DNA of 64,000 bases from Dietzia natronolimnaea (GCF_039525805.1 NZ_BAAAHZ010000002.1); one strand, 5' to 3'. Positions 1 to 9,947 are shown, numbered from the stretch's first letter. Program-made: numbers and translations. The notes: generated from the letters alone by a model not told the origin.

Positions 1-1
1 C

Positions 2-64
2 CTCTTCACCGACGACGGCCACCTCACCAACCCACCAGGCGCCCACCGCACCCACCCCGCGTGA
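2..64 (+). CDS. C-terminal tail of an unidentified protein, possibly DUF222/HNH endonuclease (partial)
   Basis: An open frame enters from the left edge and ends at a TGA at 62-64, giving a 20-residue tail, LFTDDGHLTNPPGAHRTHPA. A short polar tail ending in R-T-H-P-A reminds me of the ends of actinobacterial DUF222/HNH proteins, a family that also occurs complete at 27.7 kb, but 20 residues cannot prove it. The next gene is convergent. The identity is a guess; only the open frame to the edge is seen. Confidence 0.35.
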   Translation, partial: LFTDDGHLTNPPGAHRTHPA

Positions 65-148
65 CTCCTGCACCTCTCGCGTGCGCGGCGCGTGGCGTGC
101 CCTCGTGTCTCAGGGCGATCAGACTCAGGGCGATCAGCCGGCGGGAAC

Positions 149-736
149 TCAGCCGGGCTGATCACCCTGAGGCACCGCACCCATTCCCACACCGGGCTCG
201 CATACCTTCCAGGCGCCGTCCTCATTGAGCATCCGTACCTGCTCCGGCGCGGACTCGTCGGATTCCGACTCCACGGTGGCGGTGGCGACATCGCCCTCGA
301 TCTCGACCCCGGTGACCTCGAGATCCTGCGGGAACGAACCCGCGATGGACTCGCGCAGCATCGCGTCGAGGTCGGTGCCGGTCTGCTCGCCGGAGGCGGT
401 GATGTTGTCGACCAGGTCCTGCGGCACCCGGTTCTCGGCGCAGAGATGGCTGTTGAACTCGGCGAACGAGTCCGAGGCGGTCATGTCGCGGAGAGTCTGC
501 TCGACCGCGCGCTCCGCGCGATCCGAGGACGACATCGGCCCGGCCGCGACGAGCCACACGAGTGCGGCGGCCACCGCGGCTACGACGACGGCCGCCGCCA
601 CGAGCGCCACACGGAGTCCGCCTCGCCGGCCATCGCCGGTACGTGCGCCGCCGCGGGCAGCGTCTGCTGAACGCCCGCCCGTGTGATCCCCGGGATCGGG
701 CCCGTCTTCGGGTGGCTGCTGGCTCGTCGTCGTCAT
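149..736 (-). CDS. Single-pass membrane protein with NTF2-like extracellular domain (Rv0361-like)
   Basis: 195 residues. A Pro/Gly/Asp-rich cytoplasmic N-terminus (1-45) is followed by one hydrophobic segment (about 48-68, Ala/Val rich) and an outer domain of about 125 residues with two cysteines (SHLCAEN and WKVCEPG) that could form a disulfide. The fold pattern, a helical start then beta strands ending in DGAWKVCE, resembles NTF2/DUF4878-type domains. It lies in the purA-DUF3151 neighbourhood, where M. tuberculosis has the membrane protein Rv0361, so I infer it is that orthologue. The start at 736 has a GGGAG-type ribosome site. Function unknown. Confidence 0.75.
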   Translation of the reverse strand: MTTTSQQPPEDGPDPGDHTGGRSADAARGGARTGDGRRGGLRVALVAAAVVVAAVAAALVWLVAAGPMSSSDRAERAVEQTLRDMTASDSFAEFNSHLCAENRVPQDLVDNITASGEQTGTDLDAMLRESIAGSFPQDLEVTGVEIEGDVATATVESESDESAPEQVRMLNEDGAWKVCEPGVGMGAVPQGDQPG

Positions 737-891
737 CCATCACTCCCGGTACCGCGTCGTGCCCCCGGACGGGGCGCATCGACACGCCACCGTAGTCCAC
801 GACGTTGTGAGCCGGGTGTGAGTGCCGCCCCACGGTGACACGCGCTCATGCGCCGCCCCGGGCCGCCCCGCGCGGTTCCTGGCGAGCCGGA

Positions 892-2571
892 TCAGGGCAG
901 CAGGCCGGCCGGCTCCAGCTGATCGGTGCCGTGCCGGACCCGCCAGCTGGCGATGGGGTAGGCGCCGCTGGCGGGGTCCTCGCGCGCGACCAGCGCCCAG
1001 TAGTCGGCGTGGGCGAAGTCGGTCGTGAACTCGACCACCGTGAAGCCGTGGCGGTCCAGGTCCACCCAACGCACGTGTCGGTTGACCTGAGTGAGGGCCC
1101 CCTGCGCGGTCTGGGACAACGGGTTGCCCTCGGGGAGGTTCACCATGTCGTCGATGTTGTTGCTGGTGATCGACGGGGTGACGAACTCGATCGCGCCGAC
1201 GCCCGCGCCCGGGTAGTTCGCCGGCTCGAACGGCACCTCGTTGGCCCACGAGGTGTGGATGTCGCCGGTGAGGAAGACGGTGTTGCGGGTGCCGGCGGCG
1301 CGGATCACCTCCATCAACCGGCGGCGCTCGCCCGCGTAGCCGTCCCACTGGTCGGGGTTGTAGGTGATGCCCTCACGCGGGACGCCCAGCAGCTCGGTGA
1401 GCGCGGCCGTGGTCTGTGGCTCGAGCGGGGGCAGGAGCACGGGCGTGATCATCACCGAGTTGCCGATGACGTTCCACCGGGCGGTCGACGAACTCAGCCC
1501 GCGGGCCAGCCAGTCGAACTGGGCGGCGCCGGTCATGGTGCCGGTGACATCGATCGCGTGACCGTCGAAGCGGTCCGGTCCCTCCGTGCGGTAGGAGCGC
1601 AGGTCGAGCATGCTGATCTCGGCGAGCGAACCCCAGCGCAACCGCCGGTAGAGGTGACCGCCGTCGCGGAGGGACTCGGGGCGCACGGGCATCCACTCGA
1701 AGTAGGCCTGGGAGCTGGCGGCCTTGCGGTCGGAGAACGGTCCCTGGTGCGGATGGTGGTTCTCGGCGCCGTCGGACCAGTTGTCGTTCGCGAGCTCGTG
1801 GTCGTCCCAGGTGCAGATCCAGGGAACGTGCGCGTGCAGGGATTGCAGATCCGGGTCGGTGCGGTACTGGGCCAGGCGGATCCGGTAGTCGGCCAGCGTC
1901 ACGATGTCGTGCGGGGGATCGTGGGGCCGGACCGCGCCGAACTTGCCGGTGTACTCACCACGGCCGTACTCGTAGATGTAGTCGCCCAGTTCGACGATCG
2001 CATCGAGATCCCCGCGCGCCTCGAGGTGGCGGTAGCCGGAGAAGTAGCCCGCCTCCCAGTTGGAGCAGGAGACCACCCCGATGCGCCAGCGGCCGGAGGC
2101 GGGGGGCGCGCCGTGGGCGGGCGCGGTGCGGGTGCGGCCGGTGTGCGAGGTCTGGCCGAGGGCACGGAAGCGGTAGTGGTACCAGCGGTCGGGGGCCAGG
2201 CCGGTGCAGTCGAACTTGACGGTGTGGTCGCGGCCGGCGTCGGTCACCACGGAACCTGATCGGACGACCTGGGAAAAACCGGGGTCGAGCGAGATCTCCC
2301 AGCTGACTGCGACCGGCGCCCCGCGGCCGGATCCCGGGACCGCGTCCGGCGCGGGGGTGACGCGGGTCCACAGGATGACGCGATCGGGCATCGGGTCGCC
2401 GGACGCGACACCGTGCCGGAAGACGCCCACGTCGGCACCCGCGACCGCGGACCGGCCCGCCAGGGCGCTGGTACCCGCCGCGGCTCCGGCCAGGGCACCC
2501 GCCTTGAGGACGGTCCGTCGGTCGAGGCCGGTGGGGGAGGTCGAGGCACCGGGATGGGCGGCAGAATGCAT
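892..2571 (-). CDS. phoD: Alkaline phosphatase D (PhoD family), Tat-exported
   Basis: 559 residues. A twin-arginine signal (DRRTVLKAGALAGAAAGTSA, about 18-37) predicts folded export across the membrane. An N-terminal Ig-like PhoD domain (about 50-150) is followed by the metallophosphatase domain with SCSNWEAGYFSGYRHL, VELGDYIYEYG, TWDDHELANDNW and TGDIHTSWANE, which carry the Asp/Asn/His metal ligands (Fe3+/Ca2+ in characterised PhoD). It should release phosphate from phosphomono- and diesters outside the cell. Length and motifs fit a complete enzyme. It is divergent from the DUF3151 gene across about 220 bp. No PHO box was identified. A second, unexported PhoD-like protein lies at 40.6 kb. 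Confidence 0.93.
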   Translation of the reverse strand: MHSAAHPGASTSPTGLDRRTVLKAGALAGAAAGTSALAGRSAVAGADVGVFRHGVASGDPMPDRVILWTRVTPAPDAVPGSGRGAPVAVSWEISLDPGFSQVVRSGSVVTDAGRDHTVKFDCTGLAPDRWYHYRFRALGQTSHTGRTRTAPAHGAPPASGRWRIGVVSCSNWEAGYFSGYRHLEARGDLDAIVELGDYIYEYGRGEYTGKFGAVRPHDPPHDIVTLADYRIRLAQYRTDPDLQSLHAHVPWICTWDDHELANDNWSDGAENHHPHQGPFSDRKAASSQAYFEWMPVRPESLRDGGHLYRRLRWGSLAEISMLDLRSYRTEGPDRFDGHAIDVTGTMTGAAQFDWLARGLSSSTARWNVIGNSVMITPVLLPPLEPQTTAALTELLGVPREGITYNPDQWDGYAGERRRLMEVIRAAGTRNTVFLTGDIHTSWANEVPFEPANYPGAGVGAIEFVTPSITSNNIDDMVNLPEGNPLSQTAQGALTQVNRHVRWVDLDRHGFTVVEFTTDFAHADYWALVAREDPASGAYPIASWRVRHGTDQLEPAGLLP

Positions 2572-2698
2572 GCGTCCAGTTCACCCCACCCGCGGGCGCG
2601 TGCGTAAGAAAACCCACTGATTGGTCACGGAGAGTTCACCGGGGCGGGCGATCCGGGCCGGGAGCCGCCAGGACCGGATGGCGCCGGGATCCCTCCGG

Positions 2699-2746
2699 GA
2701 TCGCACCGTTGATCGCACCGTTGATCGCCCCGGGGATCGCCGCCGG
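2699..2746 (+). repeat. 12-bp degenerate tandem repeat, four units
   Basis: Four consecutive 12-mers of the form GATCGCACCGTT (two perfect, then GATCGCCCCGGG and GATCGCCGCCGG) sit in the divergent spacer between phoD and the DUF3151 gene. They end about 45 bp before the DUF3151 start. They may be a binding array or simple slippage; nothing in the sequence decides. Confidence 0.6.
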
Positions 2747-2792
2747 GGGTCGGACCCCGGTCGGTTGTCGTAGGTTCGTGGACAATGGGGGC

Positions 2793-3209
2793 ATGACCCA
2801 GTTCGGAGATCTCCTCGGCCCCCCGCCCACCCGTCTCACCGGCGACCCGGAGGCAGAGGACGCCATCGCCGCCGGTGAGGATCCCCGCTCGGTGGCGGCC
2901 TCACACCCCACCGCGTCGATCGCGTGGGCGGAGCTCGCCGAGCGCGCCCTCGACGGCGGCGACGTGATCAGCGCCTACGCCTTCGCCCGCACCGGCTACC
3001 ACCGGGGCCTGGACCAACTGCGTCGTCACGGGTGGAAGGGCTTCGGCCCGGTGCCGTTCGACCACGAGCCCAACCGCGGCTTCCTGCGGTGTGTGGCCGC
3101 CCTGGCCCGCGCCGCGCAGTCGATCGGCGAGGAGGAGGAGTACATCCGTTGTCTGGACCTGGTCAATGAGTCGGACCCGCACGCCGCCGCGCCTCTCGGC
3201 CTGGCGTGA
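2793..3209 (+). CDS. DUF3151 family conserved protein
   Basis: 138 residues from the ATG at 2793, starting MTQFGDLLGPPPTRL, a typical DUF3151 opening. Further family-like features are AAGEDPRSVAASHPTASIAWA, an Ala-rich helix pair that looks TPR-like (AYAFARTGYHRGLDQLRRHGW), and GWKGFGPVPFDHEPNRGFLRC. The family is restricted to Actinobacteria and has no known role; M. tuberculosis Rv0360c near purA is the likely orthologue (from memory). The ATG is only 6 nt after GACAAT, a plausible -10, so the transcript is probably leaderless. The 3' end overlaps the next gene by 44 bp. Confidence 0.85.
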   Translation: MTQFGDLLGPPPTRLTGDPEAEDAIAAGEDPRSVAASHPTASIAWAELAERALDGGDVISAYAFARTGYHRGLDQLRRHGWKGFGPVPFDHEPNRGFLRCVAALARAAQSIGEEEEYIRCLDLVNESDPHAAAPLGLA

Positions 3210-4455
3210 CCGACTGGACGCCCGCACGCAGGGCGTCTACGGCGCGCTCCCGGTCCCACTGAGGACGCGGACCCGACGGCTGGCGTACGCGTTCCTCCCG
3301 ATCCTGCAGTGCGGCCTCGCCGCGGGGATCGCCTGGTTCCTCGCGCACGACGTACTCGGCCACCCCGCGCCGTTCTTCGCGCCCATCGCCGCCGCCCTGG
3401 CACTGGGCACCGGCATGGGGCGCCGGATCCGCCGCGGCATCGAGCTGGTGATCGGCGTCGTGGTGGGCGTGGGTCTGGGCGACCTGTTGATCGCCCAGAT
3501 CGGCTCCGGCCCGTGGCAGATCGCCGCGGTGGTGGTGCTGGCCATGTCCGCGGCGGTGTTCCTCGACCGCGGGGCGCTCGTGGGGACGCAGGCCGCGTCG
3601 TCGGCGATCCTCGTGGCCACACTCCTGCCCCCGGGCAGCGCGGGCGGCTACGAGCGGATGGTCGACGCGGCGGTCGGCGGGGTGGTGGCACTGGTGGCCA
3701 TGGCGCTGATGCCGGTCCATCCGCTGCGCCGCGCCCGACGCGAGGCGGCCTCGCTGCTGGGCGTGGCCTCGTCGGTGCTGGCGGAGGTCGCCGAGGGGCT
3801 GGAACACAGGGACTCGGACCTCATCCGCTCCGCCCTGCAGGAGGCCCGCGACACCCAACCGGCGGTCGACGAGATCGCCGAGCAACTCGCGGGTGCCCGC
3901 GAACTGGTAAGGATCTCGCCGTTCTACCGTCGGCGCCGTCCGGAGGAGATCGTGCTGACGAGCGTGCTCAACCCGCTGGACAACGGCATCCGCAACATCC
4001 GCGTCCTGGCCCGGCGGGCGATCGTGGCGGTCGACGACCAGGTGGACGTCCCGCCGGCCCTGAGCTCGCTGATCGCGGGGCTGGGCGAGGCGCTGGAGTT
4101 GCTCACCCGGCGGGTGGCGGCGGATCCCGACGCGCCCACCGACGCCGAGGTGCACCGGACCCTGCGGGCGGTGGCGGCGCGGGCCAAGCGTGAGCTCGTT
4201 CCGGGCTCCGGCCTGACGGAGACCGTGATGCTGGCCCAGATCCGCTCGATCCTCGTGGACATGATGCAGGTGGCGGGGCTGAGCAAGATCTCGGCGCTGG
4301 CCACGCTGCCCCCCACGGTGCGCACGCCCGCGGTGGAGCCGGAACTGCTGGAGGAGTGGCCCGAGTCCCCGGACCGTCCGGCCACCGTCATGCCCCCGCT
4401 CAGGGCGACACGAGCCTCCATGGCTCGGTATGACGATAGAAAGAGGTCCTCTTGA
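3166..4455 (+). CDS. FUSC / aromatic acid exporter-type membrane protein
   Basis: 429 residues if started at the ATG at 3166 inside the end of the DUF3151 gene; earlier in-frame starts exist but lie deeper in that gene. The N-terminal 170 residues hold about five hydrophobic segments, including LAYAFLPILQCGLAAGIAWF, IELVIGVVVGVGLGDLLIAQ and VDAAVGGVVALVAMALMPVH, the layout of FUSC/ArAE half-transporters. A long, charged cytoplasmic helical region follows (180-429). Relatives export aromatic acids or are orphan. The overlap implies cotranscription with DUF3151. Substrate unknown. Its last 56 bp overlap the convergent gene on the other strand. Confidence 0.8.
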   Translation: MSRTRTPPRLSAWRDRLDARTQGVYGALPVPLRTRTRRLAYAFLPILQCGLAAGIAWFLAHDVLGHPAPFFAPIAAALALGTGMGRRIRRGIELVIGVVVGVGLGDLLIAQIGSGPWQIAAVVVLAMSAAVFLDRGALVGTQAASSAILVATLLPPGSAGGYERMVDAAVGGVVALVAMALMPVHPLRRARREAASLLGVASSVLAEVAEGLEHRDSDLIRSALQEARDTQPAVDEIAEQLAGARELVRISPFYRRRRPEEIVLTSVLNPLDNGIRNIRVLARRAIVAVDDQVDVPPALSSLIAGLGEALELLTRRVAADPDAPTDAEVHRTLRAVAARAKRELVPGSGLTETVMLAQIRSILVDMMQVAGLSKISALATLPPTVRTPAVEPELLEEWPESPDRPATVMPPLRATRASMARYDDRKRSS

Positions 4456-5056
4456 CCGCCCGCCGACCGGTGACCCCGTCACGGGTGATGACCCCCGCCT
4501 CCGTCCCCAGTTGAACGGCGCGGGCCGGCAGCCAGGAGCGCCTCAGCACCCTGCGCGGCCGTGCCGCGGTGGCGCGGACACCGGGAAGCTGCGGGGTCGG
4601 GCGGACGGTGAGGGTGTCGATCTCCCCGGAGAAGATCCGCTCGTCGTCGGCGTACGCCTCGCCCACCAGGTGGGCGCCGCCCGGTCCGGTGACGGTGGCC
4701 TCGCCCACCAGGACCGTTCCGGTCTCGTCCCGGATCAGCGGTACCTCCCTGGCCTCGCCCCGGACCCCGAGCTTGGCGGCGGCCGAACCGGTGGGCAGGT
4801 CGTAGGCGCGGGTGGCCGGAGTGGGGTCCTCGGCGACGTACGCGACCTCCATGTCCAGGTTCTCCGTCCGCAGCAGTCGCGTGAGCAGCGCGGCCAGGCC
4901 GGCGTCGGTGCCGCACACCACCACCCGGCGTCGATGTCCGATCTCGTACAGCGCGCGGTTCACATCGTCCTTGGTGGGCACCTCACTGCACTCCACGCGC
5001 GGGTGCTCGCCCAGGACGGTCGGTACCGGCGCCGAGCCGCAGCGGATGACGATCAT
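4400..5056 (-). CDS. Conserved hypothetical protein of the purA neighbourhood (Rv0358-like)
   Basis: 218 residues. It begins MIVIRCGSAPVPTVLGEH and has a Rossmann-like stretch RRRVVVCGTDAGLAALLTRL (about 42-61), then a mostly beta second half with repeated Gly-Glu turns. M. tuberculosis has a similarly sized conserved protein, Rv0358, beside purA, and I infer this is the counterpart; no function is known to me. The codon pattern and start fit a real gene. It is convergent with the FUSC gene and overlaps it by 56 bp, so the two transcripts are antisense at their ends. Confidence 0.7.
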   Translation of the reverse strand: MIVIRCGSAPVPTVLGEHPRVECSEVPTKDDVNRALYEIGHRRRVVVCGTDAGLAALLTRLLRTENLDMEVAYVAEDPTPATRAYDLPTGSAAAKLGVRGEAREVPLIRDETGTVLVGEATVTGPGGAHLVGEAYADDERIFSGEIDTLTVRPTPQLPGVRATAARPRRVLRRSWLPARAVQLGTEAGVITRDGVTGRRAVKRTSFYRHTEPWRLVSP

Positions 5057-5114
5057 GCATCCATCATGGACTCACCGGCGCGCAGGGTCGAACCCGGGCC
5101 ACGATGACGGCAGG

Positions 5115-5972
5115 ATGGACAGTGTGCACCGCATCGACCTCAACTGCGACCTCGGGGAGGCCCGCCGGGGCACGCCGCGGTGGTCGCGGTCGCTGGCTGC
5201 GCGTTCCGGGCCGGATCCCGCTGACGCGGCGCTGCTGGACGTGGTGACCTCCGCCAACGTCGCGTGCGGTTTCCATGCGGGCAACCGACCCACCATGTCC
5301 GCGACCGCCGCGGCCGCCGCCGAACGGGGCGTGGCGCTGGGTGCGCACCCGTCCTATAGGGACGCGGCGAACTTCGGGCGGACCGAGATGGAGCTCTCGC
5401 GCGCCGAGGTGGCCGACCACGTGCACTTCCAGCTGGTGGAGATGGACATGGCAGCGCGTCGCCGCGGGACACGGGTGCGGTACGTCAAGCCCCACGGCGC
5501 CCTCTACAACCGTATCGTCCACGATGCGGAGCAGGCGGCCGGTGTGGTGGACGCCGTCCTCCGCTACGCCGAGCTCGCCGGCGAGGAGCCGCTGCCCATC
5601 CTGGGGCTGCCGGGGTCGGTGGTGCTCTCGCACGCCGGGTCGGTGGGGATCCCCGCCGTGACAGAGGCGTTCGCGGACCGCGGGTACCGTGCCGACGGGA
5701 CGCTGGTCCCGCGCGGACGGCCCGGCGCGGTGCTCACCGACGCGGACGAGGTCGCCGCCCGCGTGGTGGCCATGGCGAGTGGGCGGGAGACCAGAGCCGA
5801 CGACGGGACTCAGGTCGTGGTGTCCGCGCAGTCGGTCTGTGTGCACGGGGACACCCCCGGTGCGCTCGGGTTGGCGCGTCGCGTCCGCCACGCGCTCGAG
5901 GTGGCCGGGGTGGAGGTGGCACCGTTCGCGCAGCCGGTCGGCCGGCCCGTTCCCCGGCGACCGGGCCGGTAG
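5115..5972 (+). CDS. pxpA: 5-oxoprolinase subunit A (LamB/YcsF family)
   Basis: 285 residues. The ATG at 5115 gives MDSVHRIDLNCDLGE; a GTG three codons later is also possible. Family signatures are IDLNCDLGE, VTSANVACGFHAGN, GVALGAHPSY, YVKPHGALYN and VCVHGDTPGAL. PxpA is the first partner of the ATP-dependent PxpABC enzyme that opens 5-oxoproline (pyroglutamate), a damage product of glutamine and glutamate, to glutamate in the cytoplasm. pxpB starts 16 bp downstream and pxpC overlaps pxpB, so the three form one operon. About 30 residues longer than the usual 250, mainly at the N-terminus and the GREDAD-type loops. Confidence 0.92.
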   Translation: MDSVHRIDLNCDLGEARRGTPRWSRSLAARSGPDPADAALLDVVTSANVACGFHAGNRPTMSATAAAAAERGVALGAHPSYRDAANFGRTEMELSRAEVADHVHFQLVEMDMAARRRGTRVRYVKPHGALYNRIVHDAEQAAGVVDAVLRYAELAGEEPLPILGLPGSVVLSHAGSVGIPAVTEAFADRGYRADGTLVPRGRPGAVLTDADEVAARVVAMASGRETRADDGTQVVVSAQSVCVHGDTPGALGLARRVRHALEVAGVEVAPFAQPVGRPVPRRPGR

Positions 5973-5988
5973 GGGGGACGGGCCCCGG

Positions 5989-6804
5989 ATGACGACGACG
6001 AGGATCCGCCGCTGCGGAGAGGCCGCGCTGTTGCTGGACTGTGCTGATCTGGCCGAGGCCATGGGAGTGGCCGGGTTGGTGGAGCGGCTGCACCCTGAGG
6101 CCGTGGACGTGGTGGCCGGGGCCCGCACGGTGCTGGTGACCGCGCGGGACGCCTCGGCGCTGCCCGCGCTGCGCCGCGGACTCGAAGAGCTGCTCGCCGG
6201 GGACCCCCGGGCCGAGCAACCTCAGGCCGAATATCCCGGGGCCGAGCAACCTCAGGCCGAGGGTCCCTCGGCTGGGCGTGCCAGGGTGGAGCGTGCCGGG
6301 GTGGAGCGTGCCGGGGTGGAGCGTGCCGGGGTGGCGGGGTCGGACGTCGAGGTCCGGGAGGCGGTCCTGAATGTCCGCTACGACGGCCCCGACCTGGCCG
6401 ACGTCGCGGATCTCGTCGGGGTCTCGACCGAGACCTTTGTACGCCAGCACACCTCGATCACCTGGCGGGCCGCCTTCGGGGGGTTCGCGCCCGGCTTCTT
6501 CTATCTCGTCGACGAGCGGGAGTTGATCGACGACGGCCCCGAGCTTCGTGGTCACGGCGGCGTAGCCGAACCGCTGCCGTCAGTGCCGCGGCTCGGGTCC
6601 CCGCGTCCGAGGGTCCCGGCGGGGTCGGTGGGCATGGCCGACCGCTTCTGCGCGGTGTACCCGGGGGCCTCACCCGGCGGCTGGCGACTGATCGGGACCA
6701 CTGACGCGCTGCTCTGGGATTCTGACCGGCCGGACCCGGCACTTCTGGCGCCCGGCGACCGCGTCCGGTTCAGGGCAGCCGGCCCACGGGACGTCCCGCG
6801 ATGA
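5989..6804 (+). CDS. pxpB: 5-oxoprolinase subunit B (KipI family) with repeat insertion
   Basis: 271 residues, starting MTTTRIRRCGEAALLLDCAD. The C-terminal half carries the KipI-type motifs (VRYDGPDLADVADLVG, TWRAAFGGFAPGFFYL, RLGSPRPRVPAGSVGMAD, YPGASPGGWRLIGTTD). PxpB works with PxpC as the carboxylate-amine ligase/hydrolase part of 5-oxoprolinase. Between the N-terminal helix region and the conserved core lies a low-complexity insertion of about 50 residues (75-120) made of A-E-Q-P-Q-A-E and V-E-R-A-G units, encoded by perfect DNA repeats and absent from the usual 210-230-residue proteins. It probably forms a flexible loop. The stop overlaps the pxpC start (ATGA). Confidence 0.9.
   Translation: MTTTRIRRCGEAALLLDCADLAEAMGVAGLVERLHPEAVDVVAGARTVLVTARDASALPALRRGLEELLAGDPRAEQPQAEYPGAEQPQAEGPSAGRARVERAGVERAGVERAGVAGSDVEVREAVLNVRYDGPDLADVADLVGVSTETFVRQHTSITWRAAFGGFAPGFFYLVDERELIDDGPELRGHGGVAEPLPSVPRLGSPRPRVPAGSVGMADRFCAVYPGASPGGWRLIGTTDALLWDSDRPDPALLAPGDRVRFRAAGPRDVPR
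6211..6330 (+). repeat. In-frame tandem repeats inside pxpB
   Basis: Two identical 20-bp blocks, gccgagcaacctcaggccga, at 6211 and 6241 (period 30), are followed by three perfect 15-bp copies of gtggagcgtgccggg at 6286, 6301 and 6316. All periods are multiples of three, so the array adds A-E-Q-P-Q-A-E and V-E-R-A-G units without breaking the frame. Copy number is likely variable between strains. Confidence 0.85.
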
Positions 6805-7730
6805 GCCTCATGATCCTGCGGGCAGGCCCGGCGGCGCTGGTCCAGGACCTGGGCAGGCCGGGCCACGCCGCGCTGGGGGTCACCGGCTCGGGCGCCGCCG
6901 ACCGGGCCGCCGCCGCGCTCGCCCTGCGCTGTCTCGGGACGGACCCCGGGGCAGCGGTGCTCGAGCTGCTGCTGGGCGGGTTGGTGCTCATGACGGACTC
7001 CCCGGCCGTGGTCGCGGTGACGGGGGCGCGGGGCCTCGTCGTCGTCACCACCTCCTCCGGTTCCCGACGGACCGCCGCCACGGGCGAGGTGTTGAGGCTG
7101 GACGCCGGCTCGACTCTCGAGATCGGCCGACCCGACTCAGGGGTCCGCACCTACCTGGGAGTGCGCGGCGGGATCGAGGTCCCGCCGGTCCTGGGCAGTC
7201 GCTCGCGGGACACACTCTCCGGGCTCGGGCCGCCGCCCCTCGTGGCCGGCGACGTGCTGGCGGTGGGCGACGCCGTGGTGGGCCCCTGGGCGGATCACTG
7301 GCACGCGTCGGGAGGAGATCCCCGCGGTGGCATCGGTCCGCGGGTGGGCGCGGGACCCGGCGGCCGGGGAGGTGGGCCGGACCCCGTCGTCCTCGACGTG
7401 ATCCCCGGCCCGCGCGACGACCTGTTCCCGCCGGGGGCCTGGCGCGTCCTGGCAGAGACCGGGCACGTCAGCGGGCACGCGGACCGGGTGGGGGTGCGCA
7501 TCGATCCGGCCGGGCCCGTGCCCCGGTCGAGCACCCGCGAGATCCCCAGCGAGGGCATGGTGCGCGGCGCGGTGCAGGTCCCGGCCGACGGTTCACCGGT
7601 CGTGTTCGGACCCGACCACCCCGTCACGGGCGGGTACCCGGTGATCGGGGTGTTGACCTCGCGGTCGTCGGACGCACTGTCCCAACTCCTGCCGGGAGCG
7701 CCGGTGAGCTTCCGGAGGGTGTCGGAGTGA
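6801..7730 (+). CDS. pxpC: 5-oxoprolinase subunit C (biotin-dependent carboxyltransferase-like, KipA family)
   Basis: 309 residues, starting MSLMILRAGPAALVQDLGRPG. The family pattern continues with GHAALGVTGSGAADR, TYLGVRGGIEVPPVLGSRS, DVIPGPRDDLF, SSTREIPSEGMVRGAVQVPA, GSPVVFGPDHPVTGGYPVIG. With PxpB it forms the complex that couples ATP cleavage to opening of 5-oxoproline; older annotation calls it urea amidolyase-related or allophanate hydrolase subunit 2. The start overlaps the pxpB stop by 4 bp, indicating translational coupling. The end is followed by the purA leader, so this closes the operon. Confidence 0.92.
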   Translation: MSLMILRAGPAALVQDLGRPGHAALGVTGSGAADRAAAALALRCLGTDPGAAVLELLLGGLVLMTDSPAVVAVTGARGLVVVTTSSGSRRTAATGEVLRLDAGSTLEIGRPDSGVRTYLGVRGGIEVPPVLGSRSRDTLSGLGPPPLVAGDVLAVGDAVVGPWADHWHASGGDPRGGIGPRVGAGPGGRGGGPDPVVLDVIPGPRDDLFPPGAWRVLAETGHVSGHADRVGVRIDPAGPVPRSSTREIPSEGMVRGAVQVPADGSPVVFGPDHPVTGGYPVIGVLTSRSSDALSQLLPGAPVSFRRVSE

Positions 7731-7759
7731 CCGACTAGGGTGTGCCAGGCGGAACCAAG

Positions 7760-7765
7760 TACCCT
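7760..7765 (+). promoter_or_regulatory. Candidate -10 box for purA
   Basis: TACCCT sits 88 nt before the purA start in the 123-bp spacer after pxpC. It fits the actinobacterial TANNNT -10 pattern and would give a leader of about 80 nt carrying a small stem (TTTCG/CGAAA) and a GAGGTG ribosome site 11 nt before the ATG. No PurR-like operator was recognised. Confidence 0.4.
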
Positions 7766-7853
7766 GGACCGTTGGTGTGCGCGGAAATCACTGCCTGCGG
7801 GCCGGTTTTCGTCCCTCACCGAAAGACGACTCTCTTCGAGGTGAAAGCAGACC

Positions 7854-9140
<1,287 letters not shown>

Positions 9141-9275
9141 CCCGGGCCGGCGACTCAGGCCGCGGGGTGGCAGGACGACCCGCGTGATCGGGCGGAGGGA
9201 CGAGGTATCCGGGGATATAGTCCCCCTGCGGCGGTGTCGTGGATCCGCAGCCGGCCGCGTCCCCTCGACGATCGG

Positions 9276-9947
9276 ATGACGCCCATGCCTTCCCTAGCCC
9301 GTCTCGGCGTCGCCGCCGCGACCACCGTCCTCACCTCGGTCACCCTCTGGTCAGGAGCCGGGGTGGCGGGAGCGCAGGAACTGACGCTCGTGGAGGCGCC
9401 CCGGAACGCCCCCAGCGCGACCTACACCAGTCTCAGCTCCCTGTCCGTCACCCGCTCGTCCGGTGAACCCGTCGTGTCCTACGCCAACAGGTCCGGGCGC
9501 GACCTCTTCTGCCTGACGATCCTCAGCACCGCTGAGGTGGTCAACGCCTACTACGATTTCCTCCGCACTCTCGAACCGGACGCGGAGGAGATCGAACTGC
9601 CCGACGAGCTCGAGGCGAGCGTCGAGGCCGCCGAGCAGGCCGGCCGGTTCGGATATCTCACCTTCGAATCCGCGCCGGGCTCACGAGGCCCCGTCGACCC
9701 CGTGTTCGCCGTGCTCCCGGCGGACGGGTCGTTCGCGCTCGAAGCCGTGTCGAGCTGTACCGGGGACGGTTACGTCGAGGTCGAGAGCACGACCTCGGGC
9801 GGGTACATCGGGTCACTTCCGGTGGGGTCGTCGGACCTCGCGTCGAGCAGCGGGGAGACCACGGGTTCACTCGCGCTGGGCGTGGTCGCCGCGGTGGCGG
9901 TCGGAATCGGTGTGGCCACCGGGTCCACCTCAGCACCCCCGTTCTGA
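9276..9947 (+). CDS. Exported protein of unknown function, paralogue of the gene at 10.46 kb
   Basis: 223 residues from the ATG at 9276; an ATG at 9285 and a GTG at 9234 are alternatives. The signal peptide is clear (ARLGVAAATTVLTSVTLWSG then AGVAGAQE cleavage). The mature part has two cysteines (LFCLTI and SSCTGD) and ends in a hydrophobic Gly/Ala/Val segment (SLALGVVAAVAVGIGVATGS) that may anchor it. The core VVSYANRSGRDLFCLTIL...EVVNAYYDFL aligns with VVSGTLTNNATSVVTCTVHV...VVTGIEAFL of the protein at 10464-10982, so I infer common ancestry. No known domain recognised. Confidence 0.75.
   Translation: MTPMPSLARLGVAAATTVLTSVTLWSGAGVAGAQELTLVEAPRNAPSATYTSLSSLSVTRSSGEPVVSYANRSGRDLFCLTILSTAEVVNAYYDFLRTLEPDAEEIELPDELEASVEAAEQAGRFGYLTFESAPGSRGPVDPVFAVLPADGSFALEAVSSCTGDGYVEVESTTSGGYIGSLPVGSSDLASSSGETTGSLALGVVAAVAVGIGVATGSTSAPPF

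Noticed and set aside
835..2259. Long open frame (474 codons) antisense to phoD
   Set aside because: Its composition is Val/Gly/Arg/Asp-rich with no motif, and the opposite strand encodes a complete PhoD with signal peptide. Such frames are common by chance in high-GC DNA.
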